Assembly: GCF_965201005.1 (NCBI RefSeq)
Contig: NZ_OZ241747.1
Location: 558,001-622,000 of the forward strand
DNA length: 64,000 bases
Direction: 5' to 3'
From: Mucilaginibacter_A sp965201005
GTDB taxonomy: Bacteria > Bacteroidota > Bacteroidia > Sphingobacteriales > Sphingobacteriaceae
In this document: positions 41,268 to 49,943 of the stretch, one piece after another
Layout of the letters: each line of letters opens with the position of its first letter
Position numbering within the stretch: the stretch's first letter is position 1
Position numbers and translations under genes: made by a program
Notes under the pieces: model-generated
The model's input: only the letters and a program-made list of their open reading frames with translations
Told to the model about the DNA's origin: nothing
Database searches by the model: none

Positions 41268-43103
41268 ATGAAATTTAGAAGGTTACGCCGCAGATTTAAA
41301 AAATTACGCCGTAAAAAATGGTTCAAAAGGCTGGTTTTGCCTTTGTTTGTGCTGCTGTTTTTTACGCTGATAATTGCGCTGGCCATCAATATTTACTTCT
41401 CGCCGGTTTTGTCCAATCAGCTAAAAAAAACGGTTTTTAAGTGGGGAAACGGTTTGTATCAGATTGATTTTGAGAGAAGTAGCCTGCATGTGTTGGCCGG
41501 CCGCATTGTGATCGATCACCTCAGCCTGAAACCCGACACGGCTGTTTTTGACCGGCTAAAAAAAGCAGGCAAAGCACCAAATAATCTGTACACGCTTTCG
41601 GTTGACAGGATAGTTTTTAAACATATCCATCCGTTTAAACTGTATTTTAAAAAGGAGTTTGAGGTAGATGAAATTTCCGTCAGCAAACCAAATGTGCAGG
41701 TTTTTTACCAAGATCTGCACCAGCCGGAACGCATCAAAAACGATCCGAAAACGATTTACCAGGAAATTGCAGGCACGCTGAAATCGATCCATGTTGGCCG
41801 GATTTTGGCGGATAACATCAGTTTGCGTTATCAGGAAAAAACCGCTGGCGGGACACGCATCCGGCATCTGCAGAAAATCAACCTGAAAGCAAGCGATTTT
41901 CTGATTGATCAAAGCAGCCAGTTGGATCAAAAACGTTTTAATTTTTGCCGGGACATTACCGCTTCCATCAGCGATTATGCACTGCAGACTGAAAACCATC
42001 AGCATGAATTTACGGCCAAATCAGTCACGTTTTCCAGTTCAAAAGCAAGCGTGAAACTAATTGATGCTGTTTTTATGCCGGTAAAAACAGCATCGCCAAC
42101 GCCAGATCAGCGGCGGCGCGAACTGCAGATGGAAAGTGATTCGGTGTGTATCAATCACTTTGATTATCAGCAATTTATTTCAAACAGAAAAATAAAAGCT
42201 TCGGATGTAACCGTTTTTGGCCGAAAAATAAGCTTCTTTTATAACCGAAATTTGCCCCGCCCTGAAAAACCTGCGGGTGCGGCCAAAACCGGTTTGTACA
42301 AACTATTGAAAAGCGTGCATCGGGACATCAACATCCAAACCATCAATTTTAAAAACGTGGAAGTGGTTTATGCAGAGATCAGTGCCAAAACCAAGCTGCT
42401 CGGCGTGATAACTTTTGAAAACTTGAACGGTTCCATCAGCAATTTCCTTACCGGAAACGATCCGCTGCAGGCCAACCGCAACATAACGGCCAGTTTAACG
42501 GCCAACTTGATGGGTTACGGCAAACTGAACGCCAATTTGCAGTTTGATGCGGCCAGCCCGGCCAATATTTTATATTATAAAGGCAGTTTGGGCGTGATGA
42601 ACTTAGTGAACCTGAACAACGCCACCAAGCCGCTTGGCCTGATCCAGTTTACCAATGGGATTGTGACCAGTTTGGATTTTGATATGCAGGCCGATGCACA
42701 AAAAGCCATCGGAAAAGTTACCTTTTTGTATAATGATCTGAATGTAATTTTGCTTAAGCAGGACGAGAAAAATGGCTTGCACCGCATGTCGTTTATGTCG
42801 ATTTTGGCCAATGCTTTTGTGCTGATCCGCGATAACCCACGCCAGAATGCTGCCGCAAGGGTTGCAGATGTGGTTTATTTGCGGCCGGAAAACACATCTT
42901 ATCTGGGTTTGATCTGGCGTTCGGTTTATGCCGGGATCAAAGAATCGATTGGTTTATCCGCGGAAGTTGAGCAAAAACTGCGGCAAAAAGTGGTTGATTA
43001 CAAGCAGAACAAAGAAATACGCAATCAAAAAAAAGCCGGCCGGCAGGAGCGGAGGCGGTTGCGCCGCTTAAAAAGAAACCTAAAAGAAGCACAGGATGAT
43101 TAA
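41268..43103 (+). CDS. Inner membrane-anchored AsmA/DUF748-like protein
   Basis: About 611 residues from ATG 41268: a strongly basic start (MKFRRLRRRFKKLRRKKWFK), one membrane helix, then a long periplasmic beta-rich part (IDFERSSLHVLAGRIVIDHLSL) of the AsmA/TamB kind. Members are thought to move lipids between membranes or shape the envelope; exact role unknown. Contains the only perfect palindromic repeat of the window in frame (42064-42093, giving DAVFMPVKTAS), a further copy at 42229-42241 (SFFYNR) and one at the C-terminus (43081-43092, LKEAQDD). Confidence 0.8.
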   Translation: MKFRRLRRRFKKLRRKKWFKRLVLPLFVLLFFTLIIALAINIYFSPVLSNQLKKTVFKWGNGLYQIDFERSSLHVLAGRIVIDHLSLKPDTAVFDRLKKAGKAPNNLYTLSVDRIVFKHIHPFKLYFKKEFEVDEISVSKPNVQVFYQDLHQPERIKNDPKTIYQEIAGTLKSIHVGRILADNISLRYQEKTAGGTRIRHLQKINLKASDFLIDQSSQLDQKRFNFCRDITASISDYALQTENHQHEFTAKSVTFSSSKASVKLIDAVFMPVKTASPTPDQRRRELQMESDSVCINHFDYQQFISNRKIKASDVTVFGRKISFFYNRNLPRPEKPAGAAKTGLYKLLKSVHRDINIQTINFKNVEVVYAEISAKTKLLGVITFENLNGSISNFLTGNDPLQANRNITASLTANLMGYGKLNANLQFDAASPANILYYKGSLGVMNLVNLNNATKPLGLIQFTNGIVTSLDFDMQADAQKAIGKVTFLYNDLNVILLKQDEKNGLHRMSFMSILANAFVLIRDNPRQNAAARVADVVYLRPENTSYLGLIWRSVYAGIKESIGLSAEVEQKLRQKVVDYKQNKEIRNQKKAGRQERRRLRRLKRNLKEAQDD

Positions 43104-43106
43104 CCG

Positions 43107-43118
43107 ATGCTTCTTTTA
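43107..43118 (+). repeat. Palindromic-repeat half-site facing a second copy across a stop codon
   Basis: ATGCTTCTTTTA; with TAAAAGAAGCAC at 43081-43092 it forms a pair in the reverse of the usual order around the AsmA-like stop codon. Confidence 0.75.
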
Positions 43119-43187
43119 GGTATGCTTTTTTGTTGCCATGCCGAAATTTATTTGGCATCCCACGAGCAAATCCGCTACTTTTTACGA

Positions 43188-43228
43188 GATCCTGAAACAA
43201 GTTCAGGATGACAATCTAAGTTCAGGAT
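43188..43228. repeat. TTCAGGA interspersed hairpin
   Basis: TCCTGAA and TTCAGGA pair around ACAAG (43190-43208), with a third TTCAGGA at 43221-43227. Short hairpins of this sequence are scattered through many Bacteroidota genomes in my experience. In the 172-base gap between convergent genes. Confidence 0.5.
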
Positions 43229-43244
43229 AACAAAATTTTGTCGG

Positions 43245-43256
43245 TAAAAACAGTAT
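43245..43256 (-). repeat. Solitary palindromic-repeat half-site (GTT arm)
   Basis: TAAAAACAGTAT, 20 bases from the ilvE stop codon. Confidence 0.75.
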
Positions 43257-43275
43257 CCGAAATCAAGACAAAACT

Positions 43276-44343
43276 TTACACGATATAATTCCAGCCGTTT
43301 GTGTCTTCTGTTCGGCCGTATTTTATATCATCCAGCGTGCGGCGCAATTTGGCGGCAATTGCCGCTTTTGCCGGATCAGGAAGTGTATAGATTTTCCCTT
43401 CAAAACCAATTTCTGCAATAGGCGTGATGGTTGCTGCCGTGCCTACGCCAAAAGCTTCGGTCAGTTTTCCGGTTTTGATACCGTCCAAAACTTCGGCAAC
43501 GGCCACGCGGCGTTCTTCTACCGGCATGTTCCAGCTTCGGGCAAGTTCTAAAATACTATCGCGCGTAACGCCTTTTAAAATCGTATCGCGTGTGGATGGC
43601 GTAACCAATTTCCCATCTAAAACAAAAATAATATTTGCCGCGCCGAGTTCTTCCACATAAGCATGTTCGCGGGAATCGGTCCAGATGATCTGATCAAAAC
43701 CTTCTTCGGCCGCTTTTTTGGCCGGCAAAAGCGAACCGCCATAATTTCCGGCAGCTTTTGCAAAACCGAAACCGCCATCGCTGGCACGCGAATATCCGGT
43801 TTCCACTTTCACTTTTAAATACTTGGAAAAATAAGGGCCAACCGGGCAAGTCATCACGCAAAATTTGTAACTTGATGACGGGTGCACGCCCAGTGCCGCT
43901 TCGGTGGCAAACATAAACGGACGGATGTACAGCGCGTGGTTTTCCTGCTCCGGGATCCATTGACGGTCAGCTTCCACCAGCGCGGCAATGCTTTGGATGA
44001 ACAAATCTTCGGGAAGTTGCGGCATACACAAACGCTCGGCGGATTTGTTAAAACGCTCGGCATTTTTGTTTGGTCGGAAGATGGAAACCTGTCCGTTTTG
44101 AAGTTTATAAGCTTTTAAGCCTTCAAAAAAAGCCTGGCCGTAATGCAGTGCAGAAATTGCAGGGCTTAATTTCAGTTCGCCATAAGGTAAAATCTCAAAA
44201 TTCTGCCATTGTCCGTTTTTGTAATCGGCCACCAGCATGTGGTCGCTAAAAGTTTGTCCGAAAACCAAATTGCCATAATCTGTTTCTGCCAGGCGGGAAT
44301 TTTCTATTTTGCTGATTTTAATGTCGAGCGTATCTGTAACCAT
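43276..44343 (-). CDS. ilvE: Branched-chain amino acid aminotransferase
   Basis: 355 residues from ATG 44343 (MVTDTLDIKISKIEN); the longer reading to 44376 would translate the repeat. PLP class IV fold: LHYGQAFFEGLKAYK, the Lys-bearing VKVETGYSRAS region with AGNYGGSLLPAKKA, and FGVGTAATITPI. It makes Val, Leu and Ile from their keto acids with glutamate. A repeat half-site (44345-44356) ends one base before the start codon. Confidence 0.95.
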   Translation of the reverse strand: MVTDTLDIKISKIENSRLAETDYGNLVFGQTFSDHMLVADYKNGQWQNFEILPYGELKLSPAISALHYGQAFFEGLKAYKLQNGQVSIFRPNKNAERFNKSAERLCMPQLPEDLFIQSIAALVEADRQWIPEQENHALYIRPFMFATEAALGVHPSSSYKFCVMTCPVGPYFSKYLKVKVETGYSRASDGGFGFAKAAGNYGGSLLPAKKAAEEGFDQIIWTDSREHAYVEELGAANIIFVLDGKLVTPSTRDTILKGVTRDSILELARSWNMPVEERRVAVAEVLDGIKTGKLTEAFGVGTAATITPIAEIGFEGKIYTLPDPAKAAIAAKLRRTLDDIKYGRTEDTNGWNYIV

Positions 44344-44344
44344 G

Positions 44345-44356
44345 ATGCTGTTTTTA
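44345..44356 (+). repeat. Palindromic-repeat half-site at the ilvE start
   Basis: ATGCTGTTTTTA one base upstream of the ilvE start codon on the opposite strand, so it replaces the normal ribosome-binding region. Confidence 0.8.
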
Positions 44357-44454
44357 TAGATATAAATGTGGTGCAATTTACTATTTTTGTTTATCTTCTT
44401 TAAAAGTCATCCTAATGAGTTTTATGTACTATCGAGCAAAAAACTGTAACAAAA

Positions 44455-44482
44455 TCGAACGCTTTTGTTCATAATCGAACAT
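44455..44482. promoter_or_regulatory. Phased GAAC/GTTC/GAAC operator-like array upstream of the ABC permease gene
   Basis: GAAC at 44457, GTTC at 44467 and GAAC at 44477, each 10 bases apart, so they lie on one face of the helix. They create two overlapping dyads, GAAC-N6-GTTC and TGTTC-N6-GAACA, about 105-130 bases upstream of the start. Likely a regulator-binding site; the regulator is not known. Confidence 0.45.
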
Positions 44483-44584
44483 AATCAGATTTGCAAATTA
44501 TTGATTATAAACTCATTAGCTGTTGGCTTAAAATGTGCCATTGACAAGTCATACATCATTAATAAAGTTTTTAAAAGCCTTGTC

Positions 44585-46963
44585 ATGACTAAATTAGATT
44601 TCAAAATCGCATTGCGCACTTTTTTAAAAAGCAAATGGTATAATTTTTTAAATCTAACCGGATTAGCAGTTGGTTTGGCCGCATTCATTTTAGTTACCTT
44701 GTACGTTGATCATGAAACCAGTTATGACCAGTGGAACAAAAACATCGACCGTATTTTTTTAGTTGAGAGGGAAATGCCAACCGGCCCATCACCTTACACA
44801 CCAGGAAAACTTGCAGCTGCCATAAAAAGCCAGTGTCCGGAAGTTGAAGAAACAGGAAGGACAAACACAGCCTTGTTTCAAATTCCATTTTATACTGCAT
44901 CAGGAAGATTTCTGATCAAAAAATGGGTTGGCGCAGACTATTCAATTGCTAAAATATTAGGTGTTAAACCTAAAAGGTTCAATTTGAATCCGAACAGCAC
45001 AACACCAACTATTTTACTGTCAAAGCAAACCGCTAACGTACTCTTTCCTGCTGGGAAATCTGTTCAGAATCAGACCGTAAACATGCTTTCAAAGTCTGGG
45101 ATGCCGATGATGATTGCTGGAGTAGCTGAAGATGCGCCTGGAAATACGAACCTAAACTTTGATTGTATTGGGTTTGCTGAAGATATTACTTCAGGGAAAG
45201 ACCAAAGTTATGCAAACCAGGTTTATCAAACTTATTTATTGGTAAAACCTAACACGGATATCAAGCTGCTTTCCAAAAAAATCGATCAGATTTACAAAGA
45301 AGGCGTGATGGCAGATACGAGCCAGGTTGCTAAGGAAGCATTAAGCCGATCCGGAGCAGCTATCTATTTGGACCCTTTAAAAAACCTGCATTTAAAACCT
45401 CATTATGGTTCTTCTGTAAATAATCAGCTGGTAGATGGCCTGATCGTTCTGGCGATGATTATATTGATTGTAACTGGCGTTAATTTTACAAACTTGTATA
45501 TTTCTCAGGCTAATAAACGTTCAAAAGAAGTGGGGATTAAAAAAGTTAACGGCATTATCAAACGGCAAATTGCTTTTCAGTTTCTGTCCGAAATATTTAT
45601 TCAATGTTTGATTGCTTTAGTTGTTTCTTTTGGAATCGTTGTCATTGGTTTACCTTATTTTAATCATTTGTTACAAGTCAACCTATTTATTTCAGGCATC
45701 AGCTTCCACATTATATTCCAGCTGTTCCTTACCTTAATCACACTTACTTTACTGGCCGGAATTTACCCGTCGTTAGTGATGACAGGATTTAAACCGGTTG
45801 AGGTTTTTAGAGGAAACCAGCTTTTGGAAGGTGGTAAGTTTTCCTGGATACGAAGTTCAATCACCATATTTCAGTTCACCTTTGCTATTGTTTTTGTGAT
45901 AACCTTGATTGTTATCAATCAGCAGATCACGTATATGAAAACTGAAAATCCTGGTTTTACAGCCAAACAGGTTATTTACATAGATAACCTCGCCCTGTTT
46001 AATCATCCAAGCAAATTTGAACCCGTACGAAACCGCATAAAAGCTATACCTGGTGTAAAAAATGTTACTATTGCTTCTAATATTCCCGGCGGCAACCTCC
46101 CAACTACTTACGAATATGCTGTTCAGGGCAAAGCATTTGCCATGAATACGATTAGTGTGGATTATGGATATTTTGAAACCTTAAATATCGGATTAAAAGA
46201 AGGACATGTTTTTTCCTCGTCTTTTCCGGGAGACTCTGCAAATGCAATCATTAATGAGGCCGCAGCAAAGGCAATGGATTTGAAGCAACCTATTGGTAAG
46301 AACGTAAACGGAAAGGGAGGAAATTATAGCATAGTAGGTGTAGTTAAAGATGTGAAAGCCTACGGATTTGAGCAGAACATTCAGCCAACGATTTATTTGA
46401 TGAACGATCCGGGCGGATTTTCTAAACTACAAATTATGTTTAGTGCCGAAGGTAAAGCTATACCATCAATTCTCAGTACTTTAAGCCATCAGTGGCATGA
46501 CATCAATAAACTTGATGGCGATAGTTTCAGCTATCATTTTCTGGATGAATTGTATGGACAGCTTTTTGTAAAACAGGAACAATTGCAAACGATACTGACC
46601 TGTTTTTCGGTGCTGGCCATATTTATTGCTTCGCTTGGCCTTTTTTCTACGGCAGCACACACTATTGCACTGCGTATGAAAGAAATTGCCATCCGAAAAG
46701 TGCTGGGTGCAAATGGAGAACAGTTGATGATAACGTTTAGCAAATCGTTTTTTTATACGGTTTTTATTGCCAATGTTATTGCATGGCCGGTTTCTTTTTT
46801 GGTTGCACAAAAGTGGCTCGAAACTTTTGCTTACCGAATTCATTTTTCTGTAATGCTTTTTGTAACAGCGATGACAATTTCTGTTGCAATTGTTATTTTA
46901 ACGGTGTGTTTACAGGTGCTCAGGGCTGTGCGGTTTAATCCGGCCACTAAATTAAATGTATAA
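44585..46963 (+). CDS. MacB/FtsX-type ABC transporter permease
   Basis: About 792 residues from ATG 44585 (MTKLDFKIALRTFLKSKWYN). Two FtsX modules: a first membrane helix, a periplasmic MacB_PCD domain, three helices around 290-430, then a second periplasmic part and the C-terminal three helices with IALRMKEIAIRKVLGA. This two-module form is abundant in Bacteroidota and has no ATPase gene beside it here. Codon use is slightly more AT-rich than its neighbours, and it contains no repeat copy, which may mean later acquisition. Substrate unknown; often a stress or antimicrobial peptide response gene. Confidence 0.9.
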   Translation: MTKLDFKIALRTFLKSKWYNFLNLTGLAVGLAAFILVTLYVDHETSYDQWNKNIDRIFLVEREMPTGPSPYTPGKLAAAIKSQCPEVEETGRTNTALFQIPFYTASGRFLIKKWVGADYSIAKILGVKPKRFNLNPNSTTPTILLSKQTANVLFPAGKSVQNQTVNMLSKSGMPMMIAGVAEDAPGNTNLNFDCIGFAEDITSGKDQSYANQVYQTYLLVKPNTDIKLLSKKIDQIYKEGVMADTSQVAKEALSRSGAAIYLDPLKNLHLKPHYGSSVNNQLVDGLIVLAMIILIVTGVNFTNLYISQANKRSKEVGIKKVNGIIKRQIAFQFLSEIFIQCLIALVVSFGIVVIGLPYFNHLLQVNLFISGISFHIIFQLFLTLITLTLLAGIYPSLVMTGFKPVEVFRGNQLLEGGKFSWIRSSITIFQFTFAIVFVITLIVINQQITYMKTENPGFTAKQVIYIDNLALFNHPSKFEPVRNRIKAIPGVKNVTIASNIPGGNLPTTYEYAVQGKAFAMNTISVDYGYFETLNIGLKEGHVFSSSFPGDSANAIINEAAAKAMDLKQPIGKNVNGKGGNYSIVGVVKDVKAYGFEQNIQPTIYLMNDPGGFSKLQIMFSAEGKAIPSILSTLSHQWHDINKLDGDSFSYHFLDELYGQLFVKQEQLQTILTCFSVLAIFIASLGLFSTAAHTIALRMKEIAIRKVLGANGEQLMITFSKSFFYTVFIANVIAWPVSFLVAQKWLETFAYRIHFSVMLFVTAMTISVAIVILTVCLQVLRAVRFNPATKLNV

Positions 46964-46992
46964 ACTATATCAGCTTGTTCAAATTAGTTTCT

Positions 46993-47084
46993 ATGCTTCT
47001 TTTATCACCTAAAAAACAAAATTTATTATCTTTTGAGATAATCATTAACCTGAAAGAACAAAAATACTGGCATAAAAGAAGCAT
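46993..47084. repeat. Paired palindromic element (E3)
   Basis: Left arm ATGCTTCTTTTA plus TCACC and TAAAAAA; right arm TAAAAGAAGCAT (47073-47084). The outer arm TTAAACAGGCC is at 47107-47117 and a decayed partner CTTGTTCAAAT at 46974. The 239-base gap holds nothing else. Confidence 0.85.
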
Positions 47085-47202
47085 TACAACTCTATCTAGT
47101 ATAAACTTAAACAGGCCATCAGTATAGTTGCAAGTGTTTGTGGTTAAGCGGTAAAACTTTTCAGGCTAAAAAACCTTAATTTGCAGCATCAACATAAATT
47201 TT

Positions 47203-47676
47203 ATGGAATTTAAAAAGATTTTGATCGGGATTGATGACAGCCACCAATCAGAAAAAGCCGCGGCTTACGGTTTTGCGCTGGCCAAATTGCTTGGGGCAGA
47301 AGTAGGTTTGGTGGAAGTGATCGAGCCGATGATTGTGCCGCCTTTAAGCACCGGGATCGTGGGCGGCGAAATGGACATGCTGAACAACCTGCCGCCGGTA
47401 CAGGTGATGAACGCACAGGATGCTTCGGCCAAAAACGTAATGCAGCATTATGTGATGCAATACCGTGCAGAACACAACATTACGCAGTTTTTGGAAACCG
47501 GTGATGCGGCAACTGTAGTGGTAGATACGGCCCTGAAATTTCAGGCGGATTTGATTGTGGTCGGCTCACACGCGCGTACGGGTTTTAGCCGGTTTTTTAC
47601 GGGGAGCGTGTCCGAAGATGTAGCGCGCCACACCGAAATCCCGGTGCTGGTAGTGCCGATGAAGGACAAAGATTAG
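47203..47676 (+). CDS. Universal stress protein, ATP-binding type
   Basis: 157 residues. N-terminal strand KKILIGIDDS and the nucleotide motif VVGSHARTGFSRFFTGSVSE (G-2x-G-9x-G-S) are present. Small cytosolic stress-survival protein of the UspA family; the partner is unknown. Preceded by TTAATTTGCAGC, the usual kind of promoter end here. A repeat half-site follows the stop directly (47681-47692). Confidence 0.92.
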   Translation: MEFKKILIGIDDSHQSEKAAAYGFALAKLLGAEVGLVEVIEPMIVPPLSTGIVGGEMDMLNNLPPVQVMNAQDASAKNVMQHYVMQYRAEHNITQFLETGDAATVVVDTALKFQADLIVVGSHARTGFSRFFTGSVSEDVARHTEIPVLVVPMKDKD

Positions 47677-47680
47677 GCGG

Positions 47681-47692
47681 TAAAAACAGCAT
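47681..47692 (-). repeat. Solitary palindromic-repeat half-site (GTT arm)
   Basis: TAAAAACAGCAT four bases after the uspA-type stop. The 393-base gap 47677-48069 holds four units of this family, one copy of the GCGTGAGGG repeat and no gene. Confidence 0.75.
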
Positions 47693-47748
47693 TCCGTCAT
47701 TTCGGGCAGAGGGAAAAATTTTATTAAAGCAGCCTGATTTTAGGTGGA

Positions 47749-47760
47749 TAAAAGAAGTAT
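47749..47760 (-). repeat. Solitary palindromic-repeat half-site (variant)
   Basis: TAAAAGAAGTAT, preceded by TTTTAGGTGGA. Confidence 0.7.
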
Positions 47761-47851
47761 TGTTTTGCGGAAAATCTTTTGACAGGCCGAGGATGACAAA
47801 GGGTAAACTTTAGACAGAACGCTAAACAGGTACAACGGTGGTGCAGCTCTC

Positions 47852-47936
47852 GCGTGAGGGATTGCAGTGGAAAGCCCGCAGCGCAGCGAGGACTTGGAAC
47901 GTAAAGCCCGACCGGCCCAAGCCGGGCACGCCCAAA
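47852..47936. repeat. Second interspersed repeat family (GCGTGAGGGATT type), copy 2
   Basis: Nearly identical to 3558-3636 for its first 60 bases, then a variant loop (CCGGCCCAAGCCGGG forms its own small hairpin) and the same GGGCACGCCC end. Both ends can pair. Confidence 0.75.
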
Positions 47937-48021
47937 TTATTTTATTGAAAAGAGCAGGGAAGTTTAAAAAATAATAGTTTGAAAAAGGAGCGAGGGAACG
48001 GTTTACGGATATTAAAATCAG

Positions 48022-48065
48022 ATGCTTCTTTTAGCAGGTAAATTTTAAGGCGATAAAAGAAGCAT
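48022..48065. repeat. Short two-armed palindromic element (44 bp)
   Basis: ATGCTTCTTTTA (48022-48033) and TAAAAGAAGCAT (48054-48065) around GCAGGTAAATTTTAAGGCGA. Same size and centre as 13260-13303. Lies between convergent genes and could serve as a terminator. Confidence 0.85.
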
Positions 48066-48069
48066 CTAA

Positions 48070-49359
48070 TCAATACAATAACCTGAACCTGATGGTGTGC
48101 TCAATCTGTTTCAATTCTGTTAAAACCTGCTGGCCGTAACCGGCGTTTACATCTGTGATCACGTAGCCGATTTGGGCGTTGGTCACCAAAAATTCGCCTA
48201 CGATATTAATCTGATGGCGGGCAAAAACGTCGTTGATTTTGGCCAGGATGCCGGGCACGTTTTTGTGGATATGGATCAACCGGTGTGCATTGTTGATGCG
48301 TGGCGGCTGCAGATCGGGGAAGTTGGTGCTGGTATGCGTTTTGCCTTCGTTCATAAAATCCATCACGCGTTTCGGGATAAAATCAATGTTGTGCGGGTTG
48401 TGCTTTACGTCATCAAATATAATAATGCCTTTTCCGCAGGCAAATTCGGCTGTTTTGCGGTTTATTTTTCCAAAACAACCAATTACTTTTAAGCGTCCGG
48501 CGTTTTCCATTTGCGCTTCGGTTGGCTGGGTTTCTTCATCGCAAAACAAAATCCCGGCTTCTTCCAGATACTTTTTTTCGATTTTTGGCCGGATGCGGAT
48601 GTTGTAACCTTCTTTGGCCAGTTGCACCACGGCTTCATCGGCCACATCGCCGGTAACCAAACATTTGATGCGGTTTTTGGGGTAAGAAATGGCACGCGGA
48701 AACTTGTTGATGTACAAAAACTCGTCAAAACTCGGCGTTACGTAATCTGCTTTTTCGATGATGGTTTTGCGTTCGATGTTCTCCGTATAAGCAAAAAACT
48801 TTTTGATCAGGCCGTATTCTTTCAGCTGGAAATCAGAATGGCCGTCGCCGATACCAAAAATTTCGCCCTGTAAATTTAGTCCGCGCAGCAGTTTTACTTT
48901 GCCGCCTTCCTGCGAAAGCGGGTTGGTTTGATCGTAACCTGTGATGTTTCCCTGCTCATCAAACACAAAAGTATTGGCATAAATATTTTCTGTTTTGATG
49001 TAATATTTAGAAACCACGGGAATGATAAATTCTTTAAAACCACCGGAAACGATCAAAACTTCATCGCTGTGTTCTTTAAAAAACTGGCGGTTGCGGGAAA
49101 AAGAGGCCGACACTTTTTTGCGCAGATGTTTCACTAATAAATCCAGATGACCGCGGTTGGCCTGCAGCAATTTTACGCGCTGTGATAAACTTTCGGTGAA
49201 CGACAGGCGGCCTTCCATGGCGGCGTTGGTTAAATCTTCAATCTGTTTATAAACTTTTTCGCGTTCGGGATGATTTTTTAAAGAAATGCGCACCAGTTCG
49301 TCCAATGCTTCAACTTGGGTGAATGTGCTGTCAAAATCTATGATAAAGTATTGGGGCAT
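48070..49359 (-). CDS. SerB-type phosphatase fused to a PGDH-like and ACT region
   Basis: 430 residues from ATG 49359 (MPQYFIIDFDSTF). Residues 1-215 are a HAD-IB phosphatase with nucleophile motif DFDST (D8), SGGF, and GDGHSDF for magnesium. Residues ~220-330 (NRIKCLVTGDVADEAVVQLAK) resemble the N-terminal part of phosphoglycerate dehydrogenase, but there is no GxGxxG NAD-binding loop. Residues ~350-430 are an ACT domain (VPGILAKINDVFARHQINIVGE) like the serine-sensing end of SerA. Probably phosphoserine phosphatase with built-in serine sensing. I recall similar fusions in Bacteroidota; the feedback role is inference. Confidence 0.85.
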   Translation of the reverse strand: MPQYFIIDFDSTFTQVEALDELVRISLKNHPEREKVYKQIEDLTNAAMEGRLSFTESLSQRVKLLQANRGHLDLLVKHLRKKVSASFSRNRQFFKEHSDEVLIVSGGFKEFIIPVVSKYYIKTENIYANTFVFDEQGNITGYDQTNPLSQEGGKVKLLRGLNLQGEIFGIGDGHSDFQLKEYGLIKKFFAYTENIERKTIIEKADYVTPSFDEFLYINKFPRAISYPKNRIKCLVTGDVADEAVVQLAKEGYNIRIRPKIEKKYLEEAGILFCDEETQPTEAQMENAGRLKVIGCFGKINRKTAEFACGKGIIIFDDVKHNPHNIDFIPKRVMDFMNEGKTHTSTNFPDLQPPRINNAHRLIHIHKNVPGILAKINDVFARHQINIVGEFLVTNAQIGYVITDVNAGYGQQVLTELKQIEHTIRFRLLY

Positions 49360-49430
49360 GAGTTTGGGAGGTTTGAGCAATCAGCTTTCGGCAATGAACT
49401 ATGAACTATTAACACTGAGCCATCAACCAA

Positions 49431-49453
49431 ATGCTTCTTTTAGCACTATAAAA
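49431..49453 (+). repeat. Solitary palindromic-repeat copy
   Basis: ATGCTTCTTTTA at 49431-49442, then GCAC and TATAAAA, overlapping the stop codon of the thioesterase gene. Confidence 0.75.
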
Positions 49454-49829
49454 CTGGTGTCGGTTTTTTGTTTTCATCGATGGCAACAAAAGTAAATTCG
49501 CCATGGATGGCGCGATAGCGTTCTTCGGCATATAGCTGCTCTACATAAATTTCCACCATTACTTTAAGGCTGGTGCGGCCGATATAAATGATGCGGCCAA
49601 CCAGTTCAATAATCGTCCCGGCCGGGATGGGCACTGTAAAATTGATCTTATCTGAAGAAACCGTGACCAGTTTTTTGCGGCAGAACCGCGTGGCAGCCAT
49701 AAACGCAACTTCGTCCATCAGCGCCATCGCCGTGCCGCCAAAAAGCGTATCGTAATGGTTGGTAGTGTTGGGGAATACGGTTTTGAAAACGCGTGTTACC
49801 GAGTTTTCGATGCGTTCTTCTATGGTCAT
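49446..49829 (-). CDS. Hotdog-fold acyl-CoA thioesterase (YciA/BFIT type)
   Basis: 127 residues from ATG 49829 (MTIEERIENS). The family core NHYDTLFGGTAMALMDEVAFMAA, with the catalytic Asp of the DE pair, and SSDKINFTVPIPAGT are seen. Hydrolyses acyl-CoA thioesters in the cytoplasm. It has its own promoter and no operon partner. Confidence 0.92.
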   Translation of the reverse strand: MTIEERIENSVTRVFKTVFPNTTNHYDTLFGGTAMALMDEVAFMAATRFCRKKLVTVSSDKINFTVPIPAGTIIELVGRIIYIGRTSLKVMVEIYVEQLYAEERYRAIHGEFTFVAIDENKKPTPVL

Positions 49830-49832
49830 CTG

Positions 49833-49840
49833 CAAAAGTA
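49833..49840 (-). promoter_or_regulatory. Bacteroidota -7 box TACTTTTG upstream of the thioesterase gene
   Basis: Minus strand reads GCTACTTTTGCAG and then the ATG. Leader is only a few bases. Confidence 0.6.
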
Positions 49841-49943
49841 GCTTTTATGTTGAAAAATTTGTAAAGATGCACTTGGCAGAATTTGCATCGGTAAAAACAG
49901 TATCATGTTTATCAACCACTTGAATTTCATTAAAATAATCATG

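Noticed and set aside
46993..47084. Interpreting the paired palindromes as a CRISPR array
   Set aside because: Arms are inverted rather than direct repeats, there is one pair per locus, and no cas gene is present.
48511..48873. 120-codon plus-strand frame opposite the SerB-type gene
   Set aside because: A shadow frame: the minus-strand protein shows clear HAD and ACT motifs across the same bases.
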